Assembly: GCA_903901045.1 (NCBI GenBank)
Contig: CAIUPP010000054.1
Location: 53,057-117,056 of the forward strand
Length of the DNA: 64,000 nt
Source of the DNA: an uncultured Planctomycetota bacterium
Lineage (GTDB): Bacteria > Planctomycetota > Brocadiia > CAIUPP01
Reading direction: 5' to 3'
The translations under genes were made by a program, and so were the position numbers. The notes beneath the pieces were generated by a model, which had not been told where the DNA came from, made no database searches, and worked only from the letters and a program-made list of their open reading frames with translations. Within the stretch, counting starts at the first letter, position 1. Every line of letters begins with the position of its first letter. Shown here piece after piece: positions 8,227 to 16,184 of this stretch.

Positions 8227-8442
8227 CCTCCCAATCCGCGTTCATCGGCGTTCACCGGCGGTTGAAACTTCCTTGCCGTTCTTTGCGCCTTAGCGTCTTT
8301 GCGTGAACCCTCCGTTGTTCGTTACCCTCTCCCACCGTTCTCTGCGTCCTTTGCGGTAAAATCCGTCGCCGTTTCCGCCTCCTCCCAATCTGCGTTCATC
8401 GGCGGTTGAAACTCCGTTGCCGTTCTCTGCGTCCTTCGCGTC
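8227..8442. repeat. pair of direct repeats (aatc[c/t]gcgttcatcggcg type)
   Basis: Copy 1 at 8227-8295 and copy 2 at 8381-8442 share CCTCCCAAT-YGCGTTCATCGGCG, a GGTTGAAACT segment, TTGCCGTTCT and a CTGCGTCCTT-like tail. Copy 1 carries an extra 10-nt tandem unit (gttcaccggc). A CTTTGCGCCTTAGCGTCTT stretch and a CTCTGCGTCCTTTGCGG stretch belong to the same family. Confidence 0.65.
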
Positions 8443-8504
8443 TCCGCGGTGCAATCCGTGGCCGTTCTCAGAGGTGAATTCCCTCCCAGCCGTCCCGACT
8501 TCAC

Positions 8505-8532
8505 TTGACCTGTCCGCGCAACTGGATATACT
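8505..8532 (+). promoter_or_regulatory. sigma70-type promoter of the branched-chain aminotransferase
   Basis: TTGACC (8505-8510), a 16-nt spacer, TATACT (8527-8532). The predicted start of transcription near 8539 makes ATG 8545 almost leaderless and favours ATG 8578. Confidence 0.7.
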
Positions 8533-8577
8533 GGTCTAACCTGCATGTTTTCTTCTCGGCTTCATGGAGCAACCGCA

Positions 8578-9501
8578 ATGGCTGGCGAACAGGTCGCGTT
8601 CTTCAAGGGCGGGTTCCGTCCCCTCAGCGACGCCACAGTGAGCGTCCGATCCAAAGCGCTCAACTACGGCCTCGGCTGCTTCGAGGGCATCCGCGCCTAC
8701 TGGAGCAAACCGGAGAACCAGCTCTACATCTTCCGCGCCGAAGACCATTACGAGCGACTGCTCCTCTCCACCAAAATCGTCCACCTCAAGCTGAACATGA
8801 CCGTGGAGCAGCTGGTCGCGGCCACCGTCGAGCTTTGCCGCCGCAACGCGCCGCGCGAGGACACGTACATCCGCCCGCTGGTCTTCAACAACTCGGAGCT
8901 CATGTCGCCGCAATTGACCGACGAGCCCGCGGAACTGGCCATCTACACCCTGCCGTTGCGCGACTACCTTGACGTCACCAAGGGCGTCACCGCCTGCATC
9001 AGCTCCTGGCGGCGCGTCTCGGACAACATGATCCCCGCGCGCGCCAAGCCCACCGCCGCCTACATGAACAGCGCCCTGGCGCGGCTCGAAGCGAAGGAAA
9101 ACGGCTACGACGAGGCGATCTTTCTCACCAACGACGGCTACGTCTCGGAGGGGAGCGCGGAGCACATCTTCATCGTGCGCGAAGGGAAGCTGATCACTCC
9201 CAGCTCGCAGGAAGACAACCTGGACGGCATCACGCGGCGGACGCTCTGCCAGATCGCCCCGGAACTGGGCTTTGAGGTGGTCGTCCGGCGCATCAGCCGC
9301 ACGGAATTGTACGTCGCCGACGAGGCGTTCCTCTGCGGCACGGGGGCGGAAGTCTGCCCGCTGGTCAGCGTGGACCGCCGCCCGGTCGGCGACGGCAAGC
9401 CGGGGCCCATCACCATGGCGTTGCAGAAGCTCTTCTGGCGCGTCGTGCGCGCCGAAGTGCCCAAATTCGCCGACTGGTGCAAGCCGGTGTACCCCAAGTA
9501 G
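8578..9501 (+). CDS. ilvE: branched-chain amino acid aminotransferase
   Basis: Class IV PLP aminotransferase of 307 residues, interconverting Leu/Ile/Val and their 2-oxo acids with glutamate as amino donor. Motifs: LNYGLGCFEGIRAYW, the PLP lysine in RAKPTAAYMNSALARLEA near residue 157, GYDEAIFLTNDGYVSEGSAEHIF and the phosphate-binding DGITRRTL. ATG 8578 has GGAG 8 nt upstream. ATG 8545 would add eleven residues that look non-conserved. It stands alone with its own promoter. D-amino-acid or aminodeoxychorismate enzymes of the same fold are less likely given EGIRAY and SEGSAEHIF. Confidence 0.9.
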   Translation: MAGEQVAFFKGGFRPLSDATVSVRSKALNYGLGCFEGIRAYWSKPENQLYIFRAEDHYERLLLSTKIVHLKLNMTVEQLVAATVELCRRNAPREDTYIRPLVFNNSELMSPQLTDEPAELAIYTLPLRDYLDVTKGVTACISSWRRVSDNMIPARAKPTAAYMNSALARLEAKENGYDEAIFLTNDGYVSEGSAEHIFIVREGKLITPSSQEDNLDGITRRTLCQIAPELGFEVVVRRISRTELYVADEAFLCGTGAEVCPLVSVDRRPVGDGKPGPITMALQKLFWRVVRAEVPKFADWCKPVYPK

Positions 9502-9529
9502 AGGCGGCGTTGCGTTTTGGTGCGGCTTA

Positions 9530-9658
9530 AAATGACGAATGACGAAGCACGAATGACGAAGGAATGACGCAAACGCCAATTCCGAAAGCCGCATACTCTT
9601 CCGCAACGCAAGAGAAGACCTTTCGGCTGTTTCGTCATGGCCGTTTCATTCGTCATTT
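9530..9658. repeat. 129-bp element with 13-bp perfect inverted ends
   Basis: AAATGACGAATGA at 9530-9542 and its exact reverse complement at 9646-9658 bound a segment with further ATGACGAA units (9541-9569 and 9631-9638). No coding potential is visible. It lies between the aminotransferase and uxaE. Confidence 0.65.
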
Positions 9659-9728
9659 GCGCCCAGTGCCGGGCGCGTAAGTTCCGTTGTCAGGCACAGC
9701 ACTTGATTACAAGAAATGAGGGTCTGAC

Positions 9729-11285
9729 ATGAGCAGCTTATTGCCCCTGCTGAACTCGCACAGTCTGGTGCCTGCCCTGTCCGGCGCGGAAGCGGAATCC
9801 GTCGCGGGGGAGTTGGCCAGCGACTGCGCGCTGACGGTCTATCCGCGCTCCATCGCCGCCAACGACGGGCGCATCTACTTCCTGGCCGTTCAGGACGGGC
9901 GCAAAGTCCTCGGCATCCTCTCGCTCGACGGCAAAACGGAGTTCGAGGGGGTCGACCGCCCCGTCCGCCACGGCATCCTGCGCCTCTGCCCGCTCAACCA
10001 CAAGAACGCCGTCGCCCTGCGCGAAACGCTCCTGTACACCGCGCCGGAAGTCGCCGGCCCGCGCAAGAGCATCGGCATGGGGGATCGGCTCGGCCTCGCC
10101 ACGCCCGGCCACATCCGCGCCGTCCGCGGAACCGGCCTCTTCCCCATCCTCGCGCAGCAATCCATCCGCGAAATGAGCCGCACCCAGCGCTCGCCCCAGC
10201 AGGTGCTGGACGACGCCGCGTGGGGCGTTTTCGAGGAAGGCTACCGCGACGGCTACGGCTCCGACGCCGACCATCTCAAGAACGTCGAAGACGCACTGGG
10301 CACCTTCTTCGCCGGATTCCGCATGTTCACCATCGACCCCGGCGACCACGTCGACAACGCCGGCGGCAAGGACAGCATCGCCGCGCTCAAAGCCAAACTC
10401 CCCTCCATCCCCTGGGCGCAACTGGAAACCACCGAGCAGGAATGCATCAAGTCCTTCACCGCGGCCCCGTTCAAAGTTCACTACGATCTCGAACTGACCT
10501 TCGACGAGGAGAAGATACTCCGCGCCATCGTGAAATACGGCAAGGCCGTTGCGCACACCGTTGCGCTCTATCGCGAATTGGTCGCCAAGGCCGGCGGCAA
10601 AGCGTTCGAACTGGAAATGTCCGTCGACGAAACCGATTCCCCCACCACGCCGCACGAGCATTTCTACGTCGCCTTTGAGCTGCGGCGGCTTGGCGTGAAG
10701 GTCTCCAGCCTCGCGCCGCGCTTCATCGGCTCCTTCGAGAAGGGGGTGGACTACCAGGGCGATCTGAAAGTATTCGAAGAGCAGTTCATCCAGCACGCCA
10801 AAATCGCGCGCAACCTCGGGCCGTACAAAATCAGCATCCACAGCGGCTCCGACAAATTCGCCATCTACCCCATCGCCGCGAAGCACGCCAAGGAGATGCT
10901 GCACGTCAAGACCGCGGGCACCAGTTGGCTGGAAGCGCTGCGCGCCATCGCGCAGGTCTCTCCGGCGCTCTTCAGGGAAATCCTCGCCTTCGCCCTCGAA
11001 CGCTACGACACCGACAAGGCCTCCTATCACGTCTCCGCCGACCCGCGCAAAGTCGCGCGCCCCGACAAGCTCGCGGACGCCGACCTGTCCGCCGTCCTGG
11101 ACGACCATCATGGCCGGCAGGTGCTGCACGTTACCTACGGCTCCGTCCTCATGGCCAAGAACGCCGACGGCTCGCCGCGCTTCTACGGCAGGTTGATGGA
11201 TGCCCTGCGCAAGAACGAGGATGTCCACTACAACATCGTCGCCAAGCACCTGCGCAAGCATATCGACCTGATGATGGGGCGGTAA
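9729..11285 (+). CDS. uxaE: tagaturonate epimerase
   Basis: Predicted D-tagaturonate 3-epimerase (UxaE), which makes D-fructuronate in hexuronate catabolism. It is 518 residues long, close to the family size. I recognise the family from its TIM-barrel-like C-terminal half with MSVDETDSPTTPHEHFY, SLAPRFIGSFEKGVDY and IHSGSDKFAIYPI; the acidic and histidine residues in these strings are candidate metal and substrate ligands (inference). Start ATG 9729 has GAGG 8 nt upstream. No other uronate genes (uxaC, kdgK) lie beside it, but a large glycan-degradation region begins 0.5 kb downstream. Confidence 0.82.
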   Translation: MSSLLPLLNSHSLVPALSGAEAESVAGELASDCALTVYPRSIAANDGRIYFLAVQDGRKVLGILSLDGKTEFEGVDRPVRHGILRLCPLNHKNAVALRETLLYTAPEVAGPRKSIGMGDRLGLATPGHIRAVRGTGLFPILAQQSIREMSRTQRSPQQVLDDAAWGVFEEGYRDGYGSDADHLKNVEDALGTFFAGFRMFTIDPGDHVDNAGGKDSIAALKAKLPSIPWAQLETTEQECIKSFTAAPFKVHYDLELTFDEEKILRAIVKYGKAVAHTVALYRELVAKAGGKAFELEMSVDETDSPTTPHEHFYVAFELRRLGVKVSSLAPRFIGSFEKGVDYQGDLKVFEEQFIQHAKIARNLGPYKISIHSGSDKFAIYPIAAKHAKEMLHVKTAGTSWLEALRAIAQVSPALFREILAFALERYDTDKASYHVSADPRKVARPDKLADADLSAVLDDHHGRQVLHVTYGSVLMAKNADGSPRFYGRLMDALRKNEDVHYNIVAKHLRKHIDLMMGR

Positions 11286-11794
11286 GGCGGAGAGGAGAAT
11301 GCAGAGTGTAGTATTGGGTTGGAAGTGCGCCTGGTCCGTTCTTCGCCTACGGGACCGTCGCCGATTGTCCTATCAGGCGTTGCGTTATCTGCAACAAGAT
11401 GCCACCAAGCGTCTCGTCACGCCAATTTAGAATGAGTATAGCACACGCTTTGGCATACTTGGCACGTCATGGCATGTTTTATACCTGCCGCATCGGCATA
11501 ATGCAAGAGTCGCCGATCCGTCTCTACTGGAAATAGCGGCTTTCAGCGGATAGGTCATACGAAGCCATCACAATGTGGCTTCCCGGTGCACCTTTGCAAT
11601 ATGCCACGAAGCCAACAATCGTGACACCGACACTCTAGCGTCATTTGTCTTAGCCCGTTCCGATTGAATGGGGACTTCGGCTATAGCCACGGACAGGCGG
11701 GCGCGTGGCGGAACAAGACCAGCCATCGGAGCTATCACCTCGTGGCTGTTTCAAAAAGATCACAGCAAGCCCATGCGTTGGGAATCGGCTGCCA
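11286..11794. other. 509-nt gene-free stretch between convergent genes
   Basis: No credible coding frame on either strand and no tRNA or dispersed repeat that I can see. It separates uxaE from the end of the 11-gene leftward operon. The base composition is visibly more AT-rich than the flanking genes. A possible minus-strand promoter is listed separately. Confidence 0.6.
11478..11506 (-). promoter_or_regulatory. possible promoter pointing at the 3' end of uxaE
   Basis: On the minus strand: TTGCAT (11506-11501), a 17-nt spacer, TATAAA (11483-11478). There is no gene downstream in this direction, so it would give an antisense or small RNA. This is a weak call. Confidence 0.25.
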
Positions 11795-12700
11795 TCAAAC
11801 CGGATTGGGGATAAAATGTCCGCCTCGGCACTGTATGAGGTGACGCAGTGCGTGGACTTGTCCTGTCATCTCCAATTCCTTGCGGTAGACTGGGTCGTGC
11901 CAGCCTTCGATGTCGATGGAACCTTTGAACCCATTGAAGCGAAGGAGGCTGATGATGTCGGTCCAGTTGCTGTCGCCGAAGCCCGGGGTGCGATGCAGAG
12001 CAAAGGGCTTGCCGCCGTGGACGCCGTATTCGCGGATGACGTTCCACTGGATGGTGGCGTCCTTCCCGTGGACGTGAAAGATCTTCGGGACCCACTTGCA
12101 TAGTTGCGGCATGGGGGCCAGCAACTTGATCATCTGGTGGCAGGGCTCCCACTCCAGGCCGAGGTTGTCCATGGGCAGTTCGTTGAACATAAGTTCCCAC
12201 GCTTGGGGCGTATGGGCAATGTTCCAGTCGCCGGTCTGCCAGGTGCCGCTCATGTCGCAGTTCTCGAAGGCGAGGCGCAGCCCCCTGTCGGCGGCGCGGC
12301 GTGCGAGGGGACCGAAGACCTTCTTGAACGCCGGGAGGCTTTTCTCAATCGGTTTCCCGCGCACGCGCCCGGTGAAACCGCAGACGAGATCACAGCCAAA
12401 GAGGTGGGCGTTATCAATGAGTATCTTCCACCCGGCGAGCGTCAGTTTGTCCTTAGGCTCGTCTTCAAGCGGGTTGCCAAAGATGGCGAGACTGGATATC
12501 ACGACGCCGGTTCCCGCGAGCGTTTCCTTGACTTCGGCGGCGAGTGTCTTTACGTCCGTTTCGCCCAAAGTCTGCCAGAAATAGATGCTGAAGGACTCGA
12601 ATCCGTGGGGAAGAATTTGACGGATGTAGTTTGCCGTCCCCGGGCCGCCCTCGACCAGCGTGCCGATACGGATGGTTTCCCGGCTCAACTCGTGTGACAT
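11795..12700 (-). CDS. TIM-barrel sugar isomerase/epimerase family protein
   Basis: AP-endonuclease-2-type TIM barrel of 301 residues, the fold of xylose isomerase and ketose epimerases; it probably isomerises a sugar or inositol intermediate with a divalent metal. Candidate metal and substrate residues lie in LAFENCDMSG (Glu), LEWEPCH (Glu and His), FHVHGKDA (His) and SIDIEGWHDP (Glu). The start ATG 12700 has AAGGAGG 9 nt upstream; the frame extends to 12757 without signals. It is the last gene of the leftward operon, 4 nt after an oxidoreductase gene. Exact substrate unknown. Confidence 0.82.
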   Translation of the reverse strand: MSHELSRETIRIGTLVEGGPGTANYIRQILPHGFESFSIYFWQTLGETDVKTLAAEVKETLAGTGVVISSLAIFGNPLEDEPKDKLTLAGWKILIDNAHLFGCDLVCGFTGRVRGKPIEKSLPAFKKVFGPLARRAADRGLRLAFENCDMSGTWQTGDWNIAHTPQAWELMFNELPMDNLGLEWEPCHQMIKLLAPMPQLCKWVPKIFHVHGKDATIQWNVIREYGVHGGKPFALHRTPGFGDSNWTDIISLLRFNGFKGSIDIEGWHDPVYRKELEMTGQVHALRHLIQCRGGHFIPNPV

Positions 12701-12704
12701 GGTT

Positions 12705-13742
12705 TCAATCCTCCTTGAATGCAATTCTGATGCGGCGTCCTTGCTTTGCGCTGGCAATGGTGCCGTGAACCATGGCCAAGCTCCGGATGTTGTCGGTGGC
12801 GACCGTTTCCGGCGTGCGCCCGGTCTTGAGGCAATCGAGAAAGTCGCAGATCAACCCGCCGTGGCCGCCGCTTTGGGCGCAGGCAGGGTATTCAGGCACC
12901 GGGACATCGCGAGCGTCGTAAAAGGCGGTGCCGTTGGGTGTTGCAACCTGTGCAGAGAAAACGGCCGCGCCATTCCACAGCATCGTACCTTTCGTCCCGA
13001 TGACCCGCCATTGCGCTTCCCACGGTGTGGAATGCCCTTCGGCGCACCAGCTTCCCTGGTATGTGTAAACGATGCCGCCGGTCATTTCGAAGATCGCGAC
13101 GGCCGAGGCGTCGTGGTCGTACCACGAGCCTTCCGGGTTCCACTCATGGCAAAGCACGCTGACTGGGTCGGCCCCTGTGATCAAGCGCGCCGCATCGAAA
13201 GTGTGGATGGCCATGTCGAGAAGCAAGACATGCTCCATCCGGTCGCGGAAGCCTCCAAAGTGCGCACCGATAAAGAAGTTGCTCTGAACGGTGGTCACCT
13301 TTCCAATGACGCCGGACTCAATAAAGGCCCGGGCGCGACGGATGTTGAGATCGAAGCGCCGGTTCTGCATGACGGCCAGAACCTTGCCCGCGCGCCGGGC
13401 TGCGGTGACCATCTTCCGGGCGTTTGCCATGGTGTCCGCCAGGGGCTTTTCACACAGGACGTGGCAACCGCACTTTAGCGCTTCAAGAGTTACAGACGCG
13501 TGCGCTTCGGGGATGGTGCAATTGAAAAGGACGTCCGGGCGCGTCTCTGTGACTATCTCCTTCATCTTAGTGCCGATGGCGGCGTTGGGTAGATTGAAGT
13601 CGGCGGCGCGCTTCTCAGCGGCATCCCGGCGGAGGTCCACCAGCCCGACGATTTCAACGTCCGAACGGCCGCAAGCTGCTTTGAACCATGCCTGACTGAT
13701 GCCGCCGCAGCCTGCAACGACGATCCGCATTTTCTGACTCAT
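12705..13742 (-). CDS. Gfo/Idh/MocA-family oxidoreductase
   Basis: NAD(P)-dependent sugar dehydrogenase-like protein of 345 residues. The N-terminal Rossmann fold begins VVAGCGGISQAW (GxGGxxxA) and the family signature CEKPLADTMANA carries the catalytic-site lysine. The C-terminal substrate domain has HVLLLDMAIHTFDAARLITG, with D and H in the usual DxxxH place. The gene is separated by one base from the upstream oxidoreductase and by 4 nt from the downstream isomerase, so all three are coupled. It probably oxidises a hydroxyl of an imported sugar (inference). Confidence 0.87.
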   Translation of the reverse strand: MSQKMRIVVAGCGGISQAWFKAACGRSDVEIVGLVDLRRDAAEKRAADFNLPNAAIGTKMKEIVTETRPDVLFNCTIPEAHASVTLEALKCGCHVLCEKPLADTMANARKMVTAARRAGKVLAVMQNRRFDLNIRRARAFIESGVIGKVTTVQSNFFIGAHFGGFRDRMEHVLLLDMAIHTFDAARLITGADPVSVLCHEWNPEGSWYDHDASAVAIFEMTGGIVYTYQGSWCAEGHSTPWEAQWRVIGTKGTMLWNGAAVFSAQVATPNGTAFYDARDVPVPEYPACAQSGGHGGLICDFLDCLKTGRTPETVATDNIRSLAMVHGTIASAKQGRRIRIAFKED

Positions 13743-13743
13743 G

Positions 13744-14976
13744 TTATCGCCCCTTCAACAAGTCCGCGATTCGAACCCAACTCCCGCCGCTCTGCATGGA
13801 CTGGGTGGCCGCCACGCCGATTAGGACGCTGCGCGCGCCGTCGATGGCGGCCGCCATATGCCCATCCGGGTCCGGGTGGCCTTGCTCGAAAAGCATCTTC
13901 TGCAGTCGCTTGTCCCCGCCACCATGCCCGCCGGTCCCCTTGGGCGGGGTAAGGACATTGCGCGAGCCGTCGTTCAACGAGACGGCAATCTGCCGGTCGC
14001 CGGAGTCGGTCCAGTCATGTTCGCCATGCATCTCGAGGTATTCCAGTCGTCCCTTCTTGCCCTGGATCTCCAGGCGAAGCCCTTCCCACGGCGAGAACGC
14101 CTGGAGGGAATAGGAGAGGCGCGCGCCGCGCTTGTAGTTCACGAGGAGCGAGTAGTTGTCCTCGATGTCAATGTCGTTGGCGAAGACGCAGCCATCACGG
14201 AGGTAACCGGTCTCCTTCTCCGCAGCGACATAAAAATCCCTGTAGAACTCATTGCCGGTGACGTCCCAGTAGAACTGGCACTTCTCTTTGTGCGGGCACC
14301 CCCGGCACTGCTTGTGGCGGAAGGGTCCGTTCTTGCCGTAGAAGGCCAGGCCTCCCTGCGCGACGACCGACACTGGTTCGTCGCCGATGATCCAGTTGAT
14401 GATGTCGAAATGGTGCGTGGACTTGTGGACTTGCAGCCCGCCGGTGTTCGCGCGGCGGCGGTGCCAGCGGCGGAAATAGTCGGCGCCGTGGGACAGGTTC
14501 AGCGGCCAGTGCAGGTCCACCGTCACTACCTCGCCGATCGTGCCTGCAGCCACCAGCCGGCGCACGGCGGTCATCGGTGGGGTGAAGCGGTAGTTGAACG
14601 TTACCGTCACCTTGCGCCCGGACTTCTTCTCGGCTTGCAGGATGGCGCGGCATTTCTCTGCGTCAATGGTCATCGGCTTTTCGGTGATGACGTCCTTCCC
14701 CGCCTTGAGTCCCTTGATAATGAACTCGTGGTGGAGCGAGTCCTGGGTCGCGACGATCAAAGTGTCGAACTTCGTTTCCCTCATCATCTCGTCAAAGTCC
14801 ACGTAGGTGGGGACCGGCTGCGGCATGTTCTTGTTGTACACGGCCATGTGCGCCGGGGAAATATCGCACAACGCCGCCAGCGCAGCGGTCTTCTTGAACT
14901 GGGTCGCGATTGGAACGGCAAACATATACAGGCCGCGCACGGATGCGCCGACGATGGCGTATTGCTTCTTTTGCAT
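13744..14976 (-). CDS. Gfo/Idh/MocA-family oxidoreductase with cysteine cluster
   Basis: Long family member of 410 residues. Its Rossmann motif is modified (IVGASVRGLYMF, with no GxGxxG), the signature is TEKPMTIDAEKC, and HKSTHHFDIINWIIG carries the putative active-site histidine. Around residue 240 there is CRGCPHKEKCQFYWD, a CxxCx5C cluster that could bind zinc or iron (inference). The start is ATG 14976 with AAGGAG 8 nt upstream; upstream frame to 15024 is discarded. It is longer than the roughly 340-residue family norm. It lies within the leftward operon. Confidence 0.85.
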   Translation of the reverse strand: MQKKQYAIVGASVRGLYMFAVPIATQFKKTAALAALCDISPAHMAVYNKNMPQPVPTYVDFDEMMRETKFDTLIVATQDSLHHEFIIKGLKAGKDVITEKPMTIDAEKCRAILQAEKKSGRKVTVTFNYRFTPPMTAVRRLVAAGTIGEVVTVDLHWPLNLSHGADYFRRWHRRRANTGGLQVHKSTHHFDIINWIIGDEPVSVVAQGGLAFYGKNGPFRHKQCRGCPHKEKCQFYWDVTGNEFYRDFYVAAEKETGYLRDGCVFANDIDIEDNYSLLVNYKRGARLSYSLQAFSPWEGLRLEIQGKKGRLEYLEMHGEHDWTDSGDRQIAVSLNDGSRNVLTPPKGTGGHGGGDKRLQKMLFEQGHPDPDGHMAAAIDGARSVLIGVAATQSMQSGGSWVRIADLLKGR

Positions 14977-15034
14977 CTGGGATTCTCCTTGAACTTTCCA
15001 CTGAGCCGAGGCCAGAGGGGCCACAATTCCCGCC

Positions 15035-16156
15035 TCAGCGAGCGGGGGAATTTGCCGCCATCTTTTTCACGAAACGGGCATAGGCATTGCCGTTGAGCGG
15101 GAGAGCCACCGGCTTGCGCGTGACTCCTGCCAGGGTGATCGCATTGCCCAATTCCAGTTGCGCAACGCTGTCCGTTGCCGGAGCGATGAGCGGCGCGCCG
15201 CGCGTGATGGCGTCCACGAGATTGCGGACCATGTCCTCATGCCGTCCACCTTCCCCTTCGAGAAGGATCTCCTGCTTGTTCACCTCCGGGCCGCGGAAGC
15301 GTTCCTTCGTCGTTGTGGCGCAGAACTCGGAGACGGAGGACGCCGTCTCATCGAAATAGAGCTTCCCGCCCTCGATCAACAGGCGGCCGCGGTCGCCGGA
15401 GATTTCCAATCGGTTGGAGCCCGGCCATTCGCCGGTGTTCGCGATGAAGTGGCCGGTCATGCCGTTGGCATGCTCCAGGGTTGCCGTGACATCATCCTCA
15501 ACTTCGATTTTGTGATACTTCCCCATTGTGGCCACCGCCCAGACATGCTTGGGCATGCCGACGAGCCATTGATAGATGTCCAGTTGGTGCGGGCACTGGT
15601 TCAGGAGCAAACCGCCTCCCTCGCCCGCCCAGGTGCCGCGCCAGCCGCCGCCGTCATAGTAGAACTGGCTGCGAAACCAGTCGGTGGCGATCCAAGTCGT
15701 GCGGAACAACTTTCCGATGCGTCCACCCGCAATCAGTTCCCTGGCTTTGCGGTAGACCGGGGCTGAGCGAAGTTGGAAGTTGACGGCGAATTTCGCCGCA
15801 GGATACTGCAGCGAGGCGTCGGCCATCTTGCGCGCCTCCCGCACGCCGACGGCCATCGGCTTCTCGCAGAAAACATGCACACCCCTCTTGATGGCCGCGA
15901 GCGCAATCGCCGGGTGTGACGAGTGCGGCGTGCAGATGCATACCGCGTCCACTTCGCCGGAGCGGATCATTCGGCGGTAATCGCCGAAGACCCTCACTCC
16001 CGGGTTCTTCTGCGCGAACGCCTCGGCGCGCGCCGGGTCGATATCCTGCACTGCGGCGAGCTTCGCCCCGGCGACCCTTGAAATGGCGAGGGCATGCGTG
16101 CCGGCGATGGCGCCGGTCCCCACAATGCCAAATCGTACGACGGGTGCGTCGCTCAT
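15035..16156 (-). CDS. Gfo/Idh/MocA-family oxidoreductase
   Basis: Third oxidoreductase of the operon, 373 residues. It has the Rossmann loop IVGTGAIAGTHA, the signature CEKPMAVGVREA, and NQCPHQLDIYQWLVG, with the His/Asp pair of the catalytic region. It resembles dehydrogenases of N-acetyl or inositol-type sugars, but the substrate is not readable. It follows a URO-D-like gene by 28 nt and precedes the second oxidoreductase by 58 nt. Confidence 0.87.
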   Translation of the reverse strand: MSDAPVVRFGIVGTGAIAGTHALAISRVAGAKLAAVQDIDPARAEAFAQKNPGVRVFGDYRRMIRSGEVDAVCICTPHSSHPAIALAAIKRGVHVFCEKPMAVGVREARKMADASLQYPAAKFAVNFQLRSAPVYRKARELIAGGRIGKLFRTTWIATDWFRSQFYYDGGGWRGTWAGEGGGLLLNQCPHQLDIYQWLVGMPKHVWAVATMGKYHKIEVEDDVTATLEHANGMTGHFIANTGEWPGSNRLEISGDRGRLLIEGGKLYFDETASSVSEFCATTTKERFRGPEVNKQEILLEGEGGRHEDMVRNLVDAITRGAPLIAPATDSVAQLELGNAITLAGVTRKPVALPLNGNAYARFVKKMAANSPAR

Positions 16157-16184
16157 AGACTCTCCTTATTCAACGTGTCTTACT

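Larger units (their letters stand above)
8027..8577. other. 551-nt gene-free stretch filled with dispersed repeats
   Basis: No credible gene. It contains a TCATTGCGAG-type repeat (8115-8142), a perfect palindrome (8162-8181), two tandem-related repeat copies (8227-8295 and 8381-8442) and the promoter of the downstream aminotransferase (8505-8532). Translations of the minus strand give low-complexity strings such as TAKDAENGG, which are typical repeat products and not proteins. Confidence 0.7.

Noticed and set aside
8322..8546. 74-codon minus-strand frame before the aminotransferase
   Set aside because: It translates dispersed repeats (TAKDAENGG and similar) and is not a protein gene.
9738..11261. 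507-codon open frame antisense to uxaE
   Set aside because: Composition is Gly/Val/Asp/Glu-rich with no domain, and it mirrors a well-conserved gene.
11705..12103. 132-codon frame crossing the end of the TIM-barrel gene
   Set aside because: Most of it is antisense to the conserved isomerase gene, and the remainder has no recognisable sequence.
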